Shown: positions 33,559 to 43,377, counted from the stretch's first letter. The stretch: 64,000 bases of DNA from an uncultured Psychroserpens sp. (GCA_947488655.1 CANKZZ010000004.1:372001-436000); one strand, 5' to 3'. The notes: generated from the sequence alone by a model not told the origin. Program-made: numbers and translations.

Positions 33559-34755
33559 TTATGTGGTATAAAAATCTTCTATAGCGTTATTTAATCGTAA
33601 TAAATCGGCCTCATTACAAAACGATTTTGCTTTTAAAAAGGCAATTAAATTAATTAATTCTTTAATGTCATCTTGGTTTTTTCCAGATTTTAAAGATAGA
33701 TTTTTCACAAATTTCTCATCTAAAATTTGTGTGTCTAAATAATAGACGCGTCTTATATATTCTAAAAAATATGTGATTTTTTTCTCTATTAAATTGTCGT
33801 GGTCCTTTGTCTCATAATACAAATTACCAATTGTTTTAGTAAAATCTACTGTGGTGTTTTTTAAAGGCTCTCTAATGTTAACAATTCGTTGTCGCCTTTT
33901 GGCGTTAAAAATCATAAATAAAAGCGTTGTAATTAAAGCTAGGTACCAAGCCCATCGTAATGGTGGCTGACTTAAAATGAAACGCATTGGTGAGTTGCCT
34001 AAATTTTTTCTTGATTTATTTCTAGAATCAAAATAGATGGTATCATCACCAAGATAAGATATTACACTGGCTGCATATTTTTGATTATCTTTTTTAAGTA
34101 AATGATAATTAGTAAATGCGATGGGTTGTAGATGCAAATAGAAATTGCCATTTCCCCATGGTACTTTTATATAATTAGTATAGGTACTATCTTTAAATTT
34201 TTGATATCCTAGAACGGTTGATCTTAATGTATCAATTTCAGAAAAATAAATATTGCTTAATCCTTTTTCTACTGAAATAGAATCGTTTTTAAATACTGGG
34301 TTTGAGAATGAAAACTCTGCTTTACCCTTAAAACTATATTCATTTTGAGTATTAAATCCAAGTGAGTCTATTAAACGATTTGGAAAATAGCTGCTAGACA
34401 TAAAAACATCATTGCCATGAGAAGCAAAATCTAACAATTCTTGTGCAGATGAACTGTCTAGATTTGGGTAGGCATCAATTATAACATAGGTGCCACTCAC
34501 TAAGTAGGTACTATCTTCCCAAACATAATAATCATCAAAATACTCGTAAGGTGTTACCTTAATTTCTTCTATCTTACTTTCTGGGAATAAATTAGGCAGC
34601 TCTTCAAAGAAAACATATGTTCCATGTGGTGTTTTATGAGTCTCATTAAATGTTTTTTGCCAGTTTACAGGAGGTGGTGTTGAGAATTCTATGGCAATAA
34701 TGCCAATAAATAATAATATTAAAAGCCCAATATATATTCTTAGTGTTTTACTCAT
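33559..34755 (-). CDS. DUF4350 membrane-anchored protein
   Basis: A 398-residue protein with an N-terminal membrane helix (about 6-22) and a DUF4350-type extracytoplasmic domain. The domain resembles glutamine-amidotransferase-like folds (Y-V-I-I-D-A-Y-P, D-F-A-S-H-G-N-D-V-F-M-S). A second membrane helix near residue 270 and a cytoplasmic tail follow. The start codon overlaps the preceding DUF4129 gene by 4 bases (ATGA). No catalytic Cys is visible, so ligand sensing is more likely than catalysis. Confidence 0.88.
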   Translation of the reverse strand: MSKTLRIYIGLLILLFIGIIAIEFSTPPPVNWQKTFNETHKTPHGTYVFFEELPNLFPESKIEEIKVTPYEYFDDYYVWEDSTYLVSGTYVIIDAYPNLDSSSAQELLDFASHGNDVFMSSSYFPNRLIDSLGFNTQNEYSFKGKAEFSFSNPVFKNDSISVEKGLSNIYFSEIDTLRSTVLGYQKFKDSTYTNYIKVPWGNGNFYLHLQPIAFTNYHLLKKDNQKYAASVISYLGDDTIYFDSRNKSRKNLGNSPMRFILSQPPLRWAWYLALITTLLFMIFNAKRRQRIVNIREPLKNTTVDFTKTIGNLYYETKDHDNLIEKKITYFLEYIRRVYYLDTQILDEKFVKNLSLKSGKNQDDIKELINLIAFLKAKSFCNEADLLRLNNAIEDFYTT

Positions 34756-35519
34756 TTCTTAACTTTATTTAAAAATTGAGTAAATGCTTTTTTAGCTTTT
34801 TCAAACTGTGTATTATCAATATCAAACTCACCATACCAAATATAATTATAGAGGTATGATGTATATGAAAATTCTTCTTTCGTGTCTTTGTTTTCTATTT
34901 CTAGATAATAATCACTATTTGTTTTTTCTACATCATATTCGATAACTTCTGCTTGAGACAGTGTTTTTAAAAGCCATAAATAATAATATCTAATGGAAAG
35001 TCTGTAGTTGTTATTTCTTTCAGCATCTGCGATTAGTGTTTTAAAATCGGTTTCATAAATATTATTCTCAATATCTGTAATAGGGATTATTGACTTATCG
35101 CTAGATTTTCCGAAGATCCAATTGCCTTCTTTATTTATTATGGCTTTAACTATGAAAAATACCACGAGAAGAAATATGACTACGTAAAATATTTGTAATG
35201 CTATATCTGTAAATTCTGAAGCTCTGGCATCGCTATTAAAATTGAATAAATCTTTAAAAAAATCTGATAACCATTGTTTAAAACGAGTCCACCATCCAGA
35301 GTTTTCTACAGTACGTTCATAGATAAATTCGTTACCGTCATATTTATCTTTAATATTCTCAAATTCTCGTTTTTGTATAGGAGTTGTATCTACATACACA
35401 TCGTCTTGTAAAGATTGCGATCGCGTATTTACGTCTAAACTTGTAGCGTTAACTTGAGAAAAAATTCCGAAGAATAGAAGGACGATATGTAAAATATGTG
35501 ATTTACTCACCAGATCCAA
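34752..35519 (-). CDS. DUF4129-type protein of the MoxR operon
   Basis: A 255-residue protein with a signal peptide (cleavage near QVNA), a short periplasmic part and one membrane helix (about 107-127). Its cytoplasmic C-terminal domain carries the DUF4129 pattern R-L-S-I-R-Y-Y-Y-L-W-L-L-K...N-S-D-Y. This domain often appears fused to transglutaminase-like proteins or alone beside DUF4350. It overlaps both neighbours (4 and 17 bases), so translation is coupled across the operon. Confidence 0.82.
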   Translation of the reverse strand: MDLVSKSHILHIVLLFFGIFSQVNATSLDVNTRSQSLQDDVYVDTTPIQKREFENIKDKYDGNEFIYERTVENSGWWTRFKQWLSDFFKDLFNFNSDARASEFTDIALQIFYVVIFLLVVFFIVKAIINKEGNWIFGKSSDKSIIPITDIENNIYETDFKTLIADAERNNNYRLSIRYYYLWLLKTLSQAEVIEYDVEKTNSDYYLEIENKDTKEEFSYTSYLYNYIWYGEFDIDNTQFEKAKKAFTQFLNKVKK

Positions 35520-36444
35520 TTAAATCAATATCACTCTTAGTGTTGACATTTTCATTATCTTCTTTTAAGCTGTAATACACTACACCTTGATTAAGTTGCA
35601 CAATAACATTTAAGATTGTACTTACTAAAAATGTTAAGAGAAAAATGGCAAGCATCATCACGGTCATGGTTTTTTGAATTGCCATTGGCTCTGGTGTTGT
35701 GTTGGTTTCTAGTTCTGTAAATAAGTTTACCATTCCAAAAATATAGGGTATAAGTGCTATTACATTTTGAGCTATATAACTCATTAAATAAAACAAACCA
35801 ACGCAGCCTATTGCTGCCCAAAATTTTGAACTTATCATCGTCCAGGCATAACCAAAACTAGATCCAATGCTACGCTTACCGTCTAGATACTCCATGAGAG
35901 ACCCTTGATAAAATAAGCTCATTGCTCCAATGACTAAAGGCATCCCAAGAATACCAATAATGGTAATAGCTAGGATAAACATGATAAGTCCAGCGCCAAT
36001 GATTAATGGTATGGCTACAAGAATACCAAATAATAAAAACACAAATATTTTACCAATATTGGCTTTGTAGGCATTAATTATATCTGATGCAGTAAAGTTT
36101 TTACCTTCTCGATCAATATATAATTTTAAGTAAATAGGAACGTACGAGTAAGATATTGTTGCAGCAACTAAACCTACAATTATAAATACTAAAACGAGTA
36201 AAATAAAAACACCAGAGTTTTGATTCATGTATTGGTCAATGGCATTTGAATTGCCTGTCATCATACCTCCAAATATGATTTCGGTATAAAATTTACTAAA
36301 AAAGTAACCTATCACAATTAGTATTAATAAAAAAATACCATTGATTATAAAAAAGTGCTTAAACAAGTGTTTACCATTTTGTTTTAAAAACGCAAACGTG
36401 TCTTGAAAGTACTCACCAAAGCTTCTAGATTTATATAACTGCAT
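35503..36444 (-). CDS. Polytopic membrane protein of the MoxR/SpoIIM operon
   Basis: A 313-residue protein with six or so hydrophobic segments (about 28-48, 75-99, 130-165, 168-185, 200-230 and 252-280). The N-terminal F-G-E-Y-F-Q-D-T-F-A-F-L-K-Q-N-G-K-H-L resembles the membrane domain of glycerophosphodiesterase-like and DUF7544-type proteins; no enzyme domain is present. It overlaps the SpoIIM gene by 14 bases and the DUF4129 gene by 17. It is probably part of the membrane complex formed by this operon. Confidence 0.75.
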   Translation of the reverse strand: MQLYKSRSFGEYFQDTFAFLKQNGKHLFKHFFIINGIFLLILIVIGYFFSKFYTEIIFGGMMTGNSNAIDQYMNQNSGVFILLVLVFIIVGLVAATISYSYVPIYLKLYIDREGKNFTASDIINAYKANIGKIFVFLLFGILVAIPLIIGAGLIMFILAITIIGILGMPLVIGAMSLFYQGSLMEYLDGKRSIGSSFGYAWTMISSKFWAAIGCVGLFYLMSYIAQNVIALIPYIFGMVNLFTELETNTTPEPMAIQKTMTVMMLAIFLLTFLVSTILNVIVQLNQGVVYYSLKEDNENVNTKSDIDLIGSGE

Positions 36445-37408
36445 GTAGGTTTTTGAGTTTTTTGTTTATTATAAAAGGGTAAATTAAATAGTAAAAAGAA
36501 ATGAGACTTAGTGTCACTAAAATTATACCTACAGATAACCAATTAGGCATAATATTAGAATGTCGTGTAACATAACCTTCTAGAAAACCAGCAGCAATTG
36601 TAAAAGGGAAGGTACTTATTAGGATTTTTACTCCGTTTTTTACACCCATTTTAAAGGAGATCATTCTAGAGTATGTTTTTGGAAATAGAATACTAGCTCC
36701 TAATATTAAACCTGCAGCACCTTCTATAATTATTGCGAAAATTTCCATTGAGCCATGAATCCAAATACCACGTACACTCTCCCAAAGCACACCTTCTTGA
36801 TAGAAAAAATATTGAAATGCGCCAACCATAATACCATTAACCAACATATAATAAGCAGTGCCTAAACCGCCAAATACGCCAAGTACGAAAGAGTTTATGC
36901 CAACTCTAATATTGTTTATAGTTATACCAATTGCACTTCCCCAAGTACTACCACTTTTATATACAGCAACAGGATCTCCAGCTTCTATATTTTCTAAGCT
37001 CATATTTACATAACCATCGCCTAAAATTAATCTCACAAAAGAGTCGTCAAAGGCAGCAGATAAAGCACCAATGGCTACAAAACTTAAAAATAAAATAAAT
37101 GCATAGTACACGTAACGTCTATATTCGTGCACAATTAAAGGGACTTCGGTCTTCCAAAAATGTACAAATCTATTAGTGTCTTCGCGTTTAGTTCTATAAA
37201 TTTTTTGAAAAGCTTTGGCTGCTAGGTTGTTTAAATAAAGAATTGTTTTACTTTTGGGATAGTAAGTTTGAGCATAAGAGAGATCATTTACTAATTGAAT
37301 GTAAAGCGATGCTAATTCATCTGGGTTTTTTAGGGTTTTCCCAAAAATAGCTTTTTCAAAATTTAGCCATTTTTCTTTATTTTGTTTAATAAAAGCAACT
37401 TCTCTCAT
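36431..37408 (-). CDS. SpoIIM/Stage II sporulation protein M-like membrane protein
   Basis: A 325-residue protein of the SpoIIM superfamily (DUF95). A cytoplasmic N-terminal helical region (about 1-95, with N-K-E-K-W-L-N-F-E and D-L-S-Y-A-Q) precedes six membrane helices. The signature W-I-H-G-S-M-E-I-F-A-I-I-I-E-G-A-A-G lies near residue 213. The bacterium does not sporulate; non-sporulating phyla carry this family beside MoxR and RDD genes. It is the first gene of the minus-strand operon, divergent from the RDD gene by 23 bases. Confidence 0.92.
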   Translation of the reverse strand: MREVAFIKQNKEKWLNFEKAIFGKTLKNPDELASLYIQLVNDLSYAQTYYPKSKTILYLNNLAAKAFQKIYRTKREDTNRFVHFWKTEVPLIVHEYRRYVYYAFILFLSFVAIGALSAAFDDSFVRLILGDGYVNMSLENIEAGDPVAVYKSGSTWGSAIGITINNIRVGINSFVLGVFGGLGTAYYMLVNGIMVGAFQYFFYQEGVLWESVRGIWIHGSMEIFAIIIEGAAGLILGASILFPKTYSRMISFKMGVKNGVKILISTFPFTIAAGFLEGYVTRHSNIMPNWLSVGIILVTLSLISFYYLIYPFIINKKLKNLHAVI

Positions 37409-37431
37409 ACGAATTCAAATTAAAGCAATTA

Positions 37432-38193
37432 ATGGTAGAGTTACAAATAAATACGACACAAAACGTTAATATAAATTTCATCGCAGCAAGTGTTGGTGAA
37501 CGTATTTTAGCTTACATAATTGATTGGGTTATAAAGATTGCTTATATCGTTGTAGCCTTTCAAATTGTGTTTAATTTATTTGAGTGGAATGAAGCTATTG
37601 AAGATATGGATGGATGGTCGCAAACTGCCATTTACATGACCTTTTTGCTGCCTGTTATGTTTTATACTTTAGTTTTAGAATCTTTCTTAAGAGGGCAAAC
37701 TATTGGTAAAAGAATCATGAAGATACAAGTAGTAAAAATTGACGGTTACCAAGCAGGTATTGGAGATTATTTAATACGTTGGTTTATGAGAATTGTAGAT
37801 TTAAATATCATGTCTGGTATAATTGCATTAATAACCATAGTTACAAGTAAAAAGAGTCAGCGATTAGGTGACATGACCGCAGGAACATCTGTAATTACTC
37901 TAAAAAACAATGTAAATATTAGTCATACAATTTTAGAAGAGTTAGATGATAGTTATAAACCAACATATCCTAATGTAATTAAATTGTCTGATAATGATGC
38001 ACGTATCATTAAAGAAACCTTTGTAAGAGCAAAAGCTGCGAGAGATTACGAAACACTCATAAAGTTGCGAACTAAAATTGTACAAGTGGTAGAAATTAAA
38101 GATTTTAATGGTAGCGATATGGAGTTTATAGATACCATTTTAAAAGATTATAATTTTTACACACAAGGTACTGTCGTTTCTAAGACATTTTAA
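37432..38193 (+). CDS. RDD-family membrane protein with extra cytoplasmic tail
   Basis: A 253-residue protein. The RDD domain (about 14-160) has R-I-L-A-Y-I-I-D-W near the start, a second R-G-Q-T-I-G-K-R-I-M-K-I segment and four membrane helices. A ~90-residue soluble tail follows (T-Y-P-N-V-I-K-L-S-D-N-D-A-R-I-I-K-E-T-F). RDD proteins are linked to membrane transport or Na+/H+ exchange. It is divergent from the SpoIIM gene, and the pair is recurrent in bacteria, so they probably work in one membrane complex. Confidence 0.92.
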   Translation: MVELQINTTQNVNINFIAASVGERILAYIIDWVIKIAYIVVAFQIVFNLFEWNEAIEDMDGWSQTAIYMTFLLPVMFYTLVLESFLRGQTIGKRIMKIQVVKIDGYQAGIGDYLIRWFMRIVDLNIMSGIIALITIVTSKKSQRLGDMTAGTSVITLKNNVNISHTILEELDDSYKPTYPNVIKLSDNDARIIKETFVRAKAARDYETLIKLRTKIVQVVEIKDFNGSDMEFIDTILKDYNFYTQGTVVSKTF

Positions 38194-38219
38194 AACATAC
38201 AAATAGTTAATCAACACTA

Positions 38220-38249
38220 TTGTTTTACCAAATACACAAACTACCTTTG
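38220..38249 (+). promoter_or_regulatory. Promoter of the TRIC channel gene
   Basis: TTG at 38220-38222 and TACCTTTG at 38242-38249 with 19 bases between them match the flavobacterial TTG-N17-23-TAnnTTTG consensus. The ATG lies 18 bases downstream of the -7 box. Confidence 0.75.
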
Positions 38250-38267
38250 TAACCAAAATAACGCCTT

Positions 38268-38882
38268 ATGTTTTTTCAAGTTATCGACATTTTAGGAACC
38301 GTAGCCTTTGCAATTTCTGGCGTTTTGGTTGCACTAAATAAAAAAATGGATCCTTTTGGTGTACTCATTATTGCCTTTGTTACAGCAGTAGGAGGAGGTA
38401 CATTACGTGATGTTATGATAGGTATTCATCCAGTATCGTGGATGACCAACATGACTTATGTGTATGTTATTTTTGGAGCAACAGTTTTTGCAATTTTACT
38501 TCGGAAAAAAATAAACTATCTACGTACTTCACTCTTTTTGTTTGATACTATTGGTATAGGATTATATACAGTAGTTGGTATAGAAAAAGCATTAGTGGCA
38601 GGATTACATCCAATTATATGTATTTCGCTTGGCACAATGACCGCATGTTTTGGAGGTGTTATTAGAGATATTTTGTGTAATGAGATACCAGTAATTTTTA
38701 GAAAAGAAGTGTATGCAACTGCTTGTATTGTAGGAGGTTTAGCCTATTTTTTACTACGGAAATTTATGGCAGATACCAATTTAATCTTTGTTATTGCTAT
38801 TATCATCGTGATTGTAATACGATTGATTGCAGTTAAGTTTAAGATTAGCTTGCCCAGTTTGTATAAGAACGACCATGAATAG
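38268..38882 (+). CDS. Trimeric intracellular cation (TRIC) channel family protein
   Basis: A 204-residue protein with seven predicted helices and the TRIC/UPF0126 repeat. The first half carries A-V-G-G-G-T-L-R-D-V-M-I-G and the second half the matching T-A-C-F-G-G-V-I-R-D-I-L. The G-G-x-x-R-D motifs line the pore in family structures. It conducts small cations, usually K+. It has its own promoter and is not overlapped by the neighbouring RDD gene. Confidence 0.95.
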   Translation: MFFQVIDILGTVAFAISGVLVALNKKMDPFGVLIIAFVTAVGGGTLRDVMIGIHPVSWMTNMTYVYVIFGATVFAILLRKKINYLRTSLFLFDTIGIGLYTVVGIEKALVAGLHPIICISLGTMTACFGGVIRDILCNEIPVIFRKEVYATACIVGGLAYFLLRKFMADTNLIFVIAIIIVIVIRLIAVKFKISLPSLYKNDHE

Positions 38883-39050
38883 TTTTATAACCTGCTAAAA
38901 GGTCTTATTATAAAAAGAACTATAGTGTTTAGAATTGAGAAGCTAGTCCAACAATTATAAAAGGCTAGGAATTAAATAATAGGTGTAAAAATTAAGTGTG
39001 TGCTTTAACTACTCTTAGGAGCTTTTGTTACTAGAAGTCTCAAGTTTTTT

Positions 39051-39560
39051 TTATAATAATTTTTTAATTTCTTCAATAAGAGTTTGCATACTATTTTGAG
39101 AATAACCAGTAGAAATATATTGTATGATACCATCTTTATCTATTAGATAATTTTTAGGAATATACCTAGTCGCATATTCATCCCAAATAGATTTTGTAGG
39201 ATCTAATCCCACATTAAAATTTATTCCTTTTTCTTTAAGACTTATCATCTTTTGTTCAACCAAAAATCTGTTTTCTCCTCTTGAAATTGGAATAAACACA
39301 AAATCTTCGTCTTTAAAACGTTCTAATATTTCTTTTGGTATTTCTTTAAACTCAGCCATGCAAGGTCCACACCATGTTGCCCAAAAATTTATTAATACTA
39401 CTTTACCTTTTAATTTTGATAAGGTTAAGGAGTCGCCATCTAGCATTTGTACTGTAAAATTTGCAGCCTTATCATTTACTTTTAATTTAGAGCCTCTATC
39501 TGCTTGTGCAAACAATGATAAACTAAATAATAGTACCAATGCAATACTTATATTTTTCAT
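39051..39560 (-). CDS. TlpA-family thiol-disulfide oxidoreductase
   Basis: A 169-residue thioredoxin-fold protein exported by a signal peptide (cleavage near FAQA). The redox site is F-W-A-T-W-C-G-P-C-M-A-E-F, with the cis-Pro loop in R-Y-I-P-K-N-Y-L-I-D. It probably reduces or isomerises disulfides, for example in cytochrome c maturation. It lies 53 bases downstream of the minus-strand DUF6563-like gene, so they may be cotranscribed. The only Cys residues are the active-site pair. Confidence 0.92.
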   Translation of the reverse strand: MKNISIALVLLFSLSLFAQADRGSKLKVNDKAANFTVQMLDGDSLTLSKLKGKVVLINFWATWCGPCMAEFKEIPKEILERFKDEDFVFIPISRGENRFLVEQKMISLKEKGINFNVGLDPTKSIWDEYATRYIPKNYLIDKDGIIQYISTGYSQNSMQTLIEEIKKLL

Positions 39561-39613
39561 AGATTTAGTGTGTACATTTTAATATTTCAGCAGTAAGAAA
39601 AAATAATTTGTTA

Positions 39614-40285
39614 CTACTTTATCGCATTAATAGCGTTTCTTACAGTAAGATAATGCGGTTTGTTACTTTCGCATTCTAAAATATAATCGGTGTTTTTATC
39701 AGTTATAAACGCATTAAAATCTTTACAGGATTTAAAAATATTAAACTCTAAATTTTCATAGTCCCAAACAATTCCTTTGCCATAAACCATATCTTGTGCT
39801 AAGACATTGCCAGCAGGACCAAGGCTTCCTGTTGCACCTAAAGCCCACCGGTTTCCTAACTCTGCTTCTGTATATAAATAATTATCACCACCCATAATAA
39901 CTCTTACAAATGAGTTTTGATGAGACGATCTTTGAGCTCGATCCTCTTTATTTCTATTTTTGAGAATGGCTTTAATATTTATAAATAATTGACCTTTATA
40001 AGATACAGCAAATGTATTTCTAATTCTACTTCGTGTTTTATGTGAAAAGAAAAAGCAATTATGAACGAGCTCCGCATCTGGAATTCTTTCAACCTTATAA
40101 ATCCTAACAGGATAAATACTGTCGACGCTACTTGGTGTTTTATTTATAAAATCTGTTTTACTAGCATATAAACCATCAGGATATTTAGGATAGTATAAGG
40201 TATCTTGCTGTGTCTCGCTCATTGTGCTTTGAGCAAAATTAAACGATATCGATAGAAGAAATACTATCCTTAATATTAGTCTCAT
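39614..40285 (-). CDS. Exported DUF6563-like protein
   Basis: A 223-residue protein with a signal peptide (MRLILRIVFLLSISFNFAQ). The body has a Y-P-D-G-L-Y-A-S-K-T-D-F-I-N-K-T-P motif near residue 35 and a later Y-K-G-Q-L-F-I-N-I, as in DUF6563 proteins of Bacteroidota. A C-terminal region with two Cys (S-C-K-D and L-E-C-E-S) may form a disulfide. The function is unknown. It precedes the TlpA gene in transcription order, so a disulfide link is possible but unproven. Confidence 0.65.
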   Translation of the reverse strand: MRLILRIVFLLSISFNFAQSTMSETQQDTLYYPKYPDGLYASKTDFINKTPSSVDSIYPVRIYKVERIPDAELVHNCFFFSHKTRSRIRNTFAVSYKGQLFINIKAILKNRNKEDRAQRSSHQNSFVRVIMGGDNYLYTEAELGNRWALGATGSLGPAGNVLAQDMVYGKGIVWDYENLEFNIFKSCKDFNAFITDKNTDYILECESNKPHYLTVRNAINAIK

Positions 40286-40303
40286 GATTAAAGTTTTTAA
40301 TAC

Positions 40304-42457
40304 TTATTCTGTAGGTACAGGAAAACCTCTATCCTTCATTAACGCTTCTATTTTTGCATCTCTACCTCTAAATAGTTTATAAGCTTCGGCAGGATCCATT
40401 GAGTTTCTTGGAGCAAATAAATATTTTACTAACTTTTCTGCAATTTCGGCATCATAAAATCCATCTGGTGCTTCTTTAAATGCCTCGGCAGCATCACTAG
40501 TTAATACATCTGCCCACATGTAACCGTAATAGGCAGTAGCATATCCTTCTCCAGAAAATACATGACCAAAATGTGGTGTTCTATGACGCATTGGTAATTC
40601 TTTTGGCATGTTTAGTTCTTGCAAAGTTTCGCGTTCAAATTTATCAACGTCAATATTTGCAGGATCTGCTAAGTGTAATTTCATATCAATTAAAGCAGAT
40701 GCAAGATATTCTGTCGTGCCAAATCCTTGATTAAAGGTTGATGCCTTTTTAATTTTTTCTACTAAACTTGCTGGTATTGGTTCTCCCGTTTCGTGATGAA
40801 CTAAAAATTGATTAATCACTTCATCTGTAGACAACCAACGCTCTAACAATTGAGATTGAAACTCTGTGTAATCTCTAACACCACCATTTAAAGTAGGGTA
40901 TTTTACATTGCTAGAAAAGAAATGTAAAGCATGCCCAAACTCATGAAAAAACGTTGTTGCATCATCCCATGACACTAAAACAGATTCTCCTGGTGCAGGC
41001 TTTACAAAATTAGAATTGTTAGAAGCTAGAACATTAGTTTCTCCTTGATAAGAGGTATAGCTTCTATATGTTGTAGCCCAAGCTCCAGAGCGTTTACCTT
41101 TGCGAGCATAAGGGTCTAAATACCATAGCCCAATGTGTTTGCCAGAATCTTTGTCTGTTACTTCCCAAACCTTTACATCCTCATGAAAAACAGGCACTTT
41201 GCCATCTTCTACTGGTGTAAATTTATAGTTAAATAAACGTCCTGCAACGTAAAACATCGCATCTGTTAATTTATCTAATTGTAAATATTGTTTTACCTCG
41301 TCGCTATCTAGATCATATTTTTTCTGACGTACTTTTTCAGCATAAAAGCGATAATCCCAAGGCTCAATCTTAATAGAATCTCCATTTGCATTTGCTACCG
41401 CTTGCATATCTGCAACCTCTTCATCAACTCTTGCAATTGCAGCAGGCCATACAGCCATCATTAAATCCATAGCATTTTCTGGAGTTTTTGCCATACGATC
41501 CTGCAATCTCCATTGCGCATAATTATCATAACCCATAAGGCCAACACGCTCTTTACGAAGTTTTAAAATTTTGGCAATAATCTCGTTGTTATCAAACTCA
41601 TCGTTATTATCTCCACGAGAGTAGTAATTAGTCCATACTATTTTTCTAAGGTCGCGCTCTGTAGAGTATGTTAAAAAAGGATCCATTGATGAACGTGTAT
41701 TTGTAATCGCATATTTTCCATCTTGTCCTTTATCTGTAGCAATTTTTGCAGCAGACTTTATAAATGCATCAGACAGACCACCTAGTTGGTTTTTATTTAA
41801 GTAAGTGACATAATTTTCTTCGTCATGCAACACATTGTTTGAGAAATCTGTATATAAAGATGAGAGTTCTTTGTTAATAGCTGCATAGCGCTTCTTCTTT
41901 TCTGCAGAAAGATTAGCACCATTCATCTCAAAACCTTTATAAGTTAAATCTACCACACGTTGTTGATCATCTGGTAACGGGTTTTTTAAAGAGGCGTCAT
42001 AAACCGCCTTTACGCGCATAAATAAAGCCTCATTTTGCGAAATTTTTGAACTGTAATCTGATAATTTAGGCGCCAAATCCTTTTGTATATCTCTAAACTC
42101 TGGAGATGACATATTGCTACTTAAAATACCGTAGTAAGTAAATACATCATTAAGTTTTTTGGCAGAGGCTTCTAAAGGTACTATAGTGTTTTCAAAAGTA
42201 GGAGCTTCGGTAGTGTTTGCAATAGCTTCAATGTCTTTGAGGCCCATTTCCATGCCAGTTTCTACAGCTTCTTTTACATCGGCAACATTCATTTTATCAA
42301 ACGCAGGAAGACCTTGATATGGCCCTTTCCATTCTTGTAATAACACATTATCTGTATCGTTCATAACTGTTTTTTCTTCGGAAATTTTATCGTCATTGCA
42401 ACTAGAAAACAGGACAATGCTGCATACAAATACAGCTTTAATAGATTTTGAAATCAT
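40304..42457 (-). CDS. M3-family metallopeptidase lipoprotein (Dcp-like)
   Basis: A 717-residue oligopeptidase anchored as a lipoprotein (lipobox FSSC, Cys20). The zinc site is His505-Glu506-x-x-His509 in F-F-H-E-F-G-H-A-L-H. Downstream the enzyme keeps R-D-Y-T-E-F-Q-S-Q and F-S-G-E-G-Y-A-T-A-Y-Y-G-Y, typical of dipeptidyl carboxypeptidase. It should cleave short peptides in the periplasm or on the outer surface. Its stop is 18 bases before the start of the downstream DUF6563-like gene, so the two may be cotranscribed. Confidence 0.95.
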   Translation of the reverse strand: MISKSIKAVFVCSIVLFSSCNDDKISEEKTVMNDTDNVLLQEWKGPYQGLPAFDKMNVADVKEAVETGMEMGLKDIEAIANTTEAPTFENTIVPLEASAKKLNDVFTYYGILSSNMSSPEFRDIQKDLAPKLSDYSSKISQNEALFMRVKAVYDASLKNPLPDDQQRVVDLTYKGFEMNGANLSAEKKKRYAAINKELSSLYTDFSNNVLHDEENYVTYLNKNQLGGLSDAFIKSAAKIATDKGQDGKYAITNTRSSMDPFLTYSTERDLRKIVWTNYYSRGDNNDEFDNNEIIAKILKLRKERVGLMGYDNYAQWRLQDRMAKTPENAMDLMMAVWPAAIARVDEEVADMQAVANANGDSIKIEPWDYRFYAEKVRQKKYDLDSDEVKQYLQLDKLTDAMFYVAGRLFNYKFTPVEDGKVPVFHEDVKVWEVTDKDSGKHIGLWYLDPYARKGKRSGAWATTYRSYTSYQGETNVLASNNSNFVKPAPGESVLVSWDDATTFFHEFGHALHFFSSNVKYPTLNGGVRDYTEFQSQLLERWLSTDEVINQFLVHHETGEPIPASLVEKIKKASTFNQGFGTTEYLASALIDMKLHLADPANIDVDKFERETLQELNMPKELPMRHRTPHFGHVFSGEGYATAYYGYMWADVLTSDAAEAFKEAPDGFYDAEIAEKLVKYLFAPRNSMDPAEAYKLFRGRDAKIEALMKDRGFPVPTE

Positions 42458-42664
42458 GAAATTTTTAGTCTTAAATTAGTAAGTTTCAAGGTACTAAAAT
42501 TGGTAAAGAAAACCGTTGTAAAATTGTTAATTTATTAGACTACAAGTATGAGGTTTTTGTAGACTGTAAAAACAACTTAAAACTAATTGTTTAACTTGTA
42601 TTAATTAATAATGACAATAGAAAAAAACAAGCAGTATAGTTGTGTAAGTAAACCCTAAATAGAA

Positions 42665-43372
42665 TTAATCTAAAATTTCTACACGACGTATATAAACATT
42701 TTTAAGAGGCCAATCTGCATCATCAGTCTCTACATTTGCAATTTTATCAGCCACATCTAAACCGCTGGTTACTTTTCCGAAGATCGTATAATCGCCATCC
42801 AGTTCGTGCACATCTTTAAGCATGATAAAAAACTCATAAGGAGAAGCTAATTTATAAGGATTTTCTATATCGCTACTTGGCATAGAAATAACACCACGAT
42901 CATGATGAAAACCATGTTTTGTGTCTGTTGGTAATAGGTATTTGCCTATATAACGTCGTTTTTTCATTACTTCACGATTGTCTGTGCTACCACCTTGAAT
43001 AATGTAATTTTCTATAACTCTATAAAACTGTGTATCATTAAAATAGCCTTTTTTTGCGAGATAAATAAAGTTAGAACGATGGAATTTTGTCTCTTCAAAT
43101 AACTCAATATCAATGTTTCCAAAATCTGTGACAATGCGTACCTTATTCTCTTTATGCTCTTTGTCATATTGCAAGAAAAACTCCATCGCATTTTCATCTG
43201 TCAACAAAAAGTCCTCTTTTTTTTCTTCGGAAATTGTATCGGTCACTTCAGGATCAACCTGTTTTTTAACCATAGTAGAATCTATAGTTTGTGTAGGTGT
43301 TTTCTTTTGAGATTGTTTATCTTCACAATTAAAAGTCAATACACACAATACAATTACAAAAAAAAGTCTCAT
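42665..43372 (-). CDS. Cyclophilin-type peptidylprolyl isomerase lipoprotein
   Basis: A 235-residue lipoprotein (lipobox LTFNC, Cys16). After a charged linker (about 20-75) it has a cyclophilin domain. The catalytic arginine lies in F-Y-R-V-I-E-N-Y-I-I-Q-G-G, followed by H-D-R-G-V-I-S-M and F-F-I-M-L-K and ending G-D-Y-T-I-F-G-K-V. It catalyses proline isomerisation in exported proteins. Its start is only 5 bases from the start of the divergent NUDIX gene, so each promoter must lie inside the other gene. Confidence 0.95.
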   Translation of the reverse strand: MRLFFVIVLCVLTFNCEDKQSQKKTPTQTIDSTMVKKQVDPEVTDTISEEKKEDFLLTDENAMEFFLQYDKEHKENKVRIVTDFGNIDIELFEETKFHRSNFIYLAKKGYFNDTQFYRVIENYIIQGGSTDNREVMKKRRYIGKYLLPTDTKHGFHHDRGVISMPSSDIENPYKLASPYEFFIMLKDVHELDGDYTIFGKVTSGLDVADKIANVETDDADWPLKNVYIRRVEILD

Positions 43373-43377
43373 AAGGA

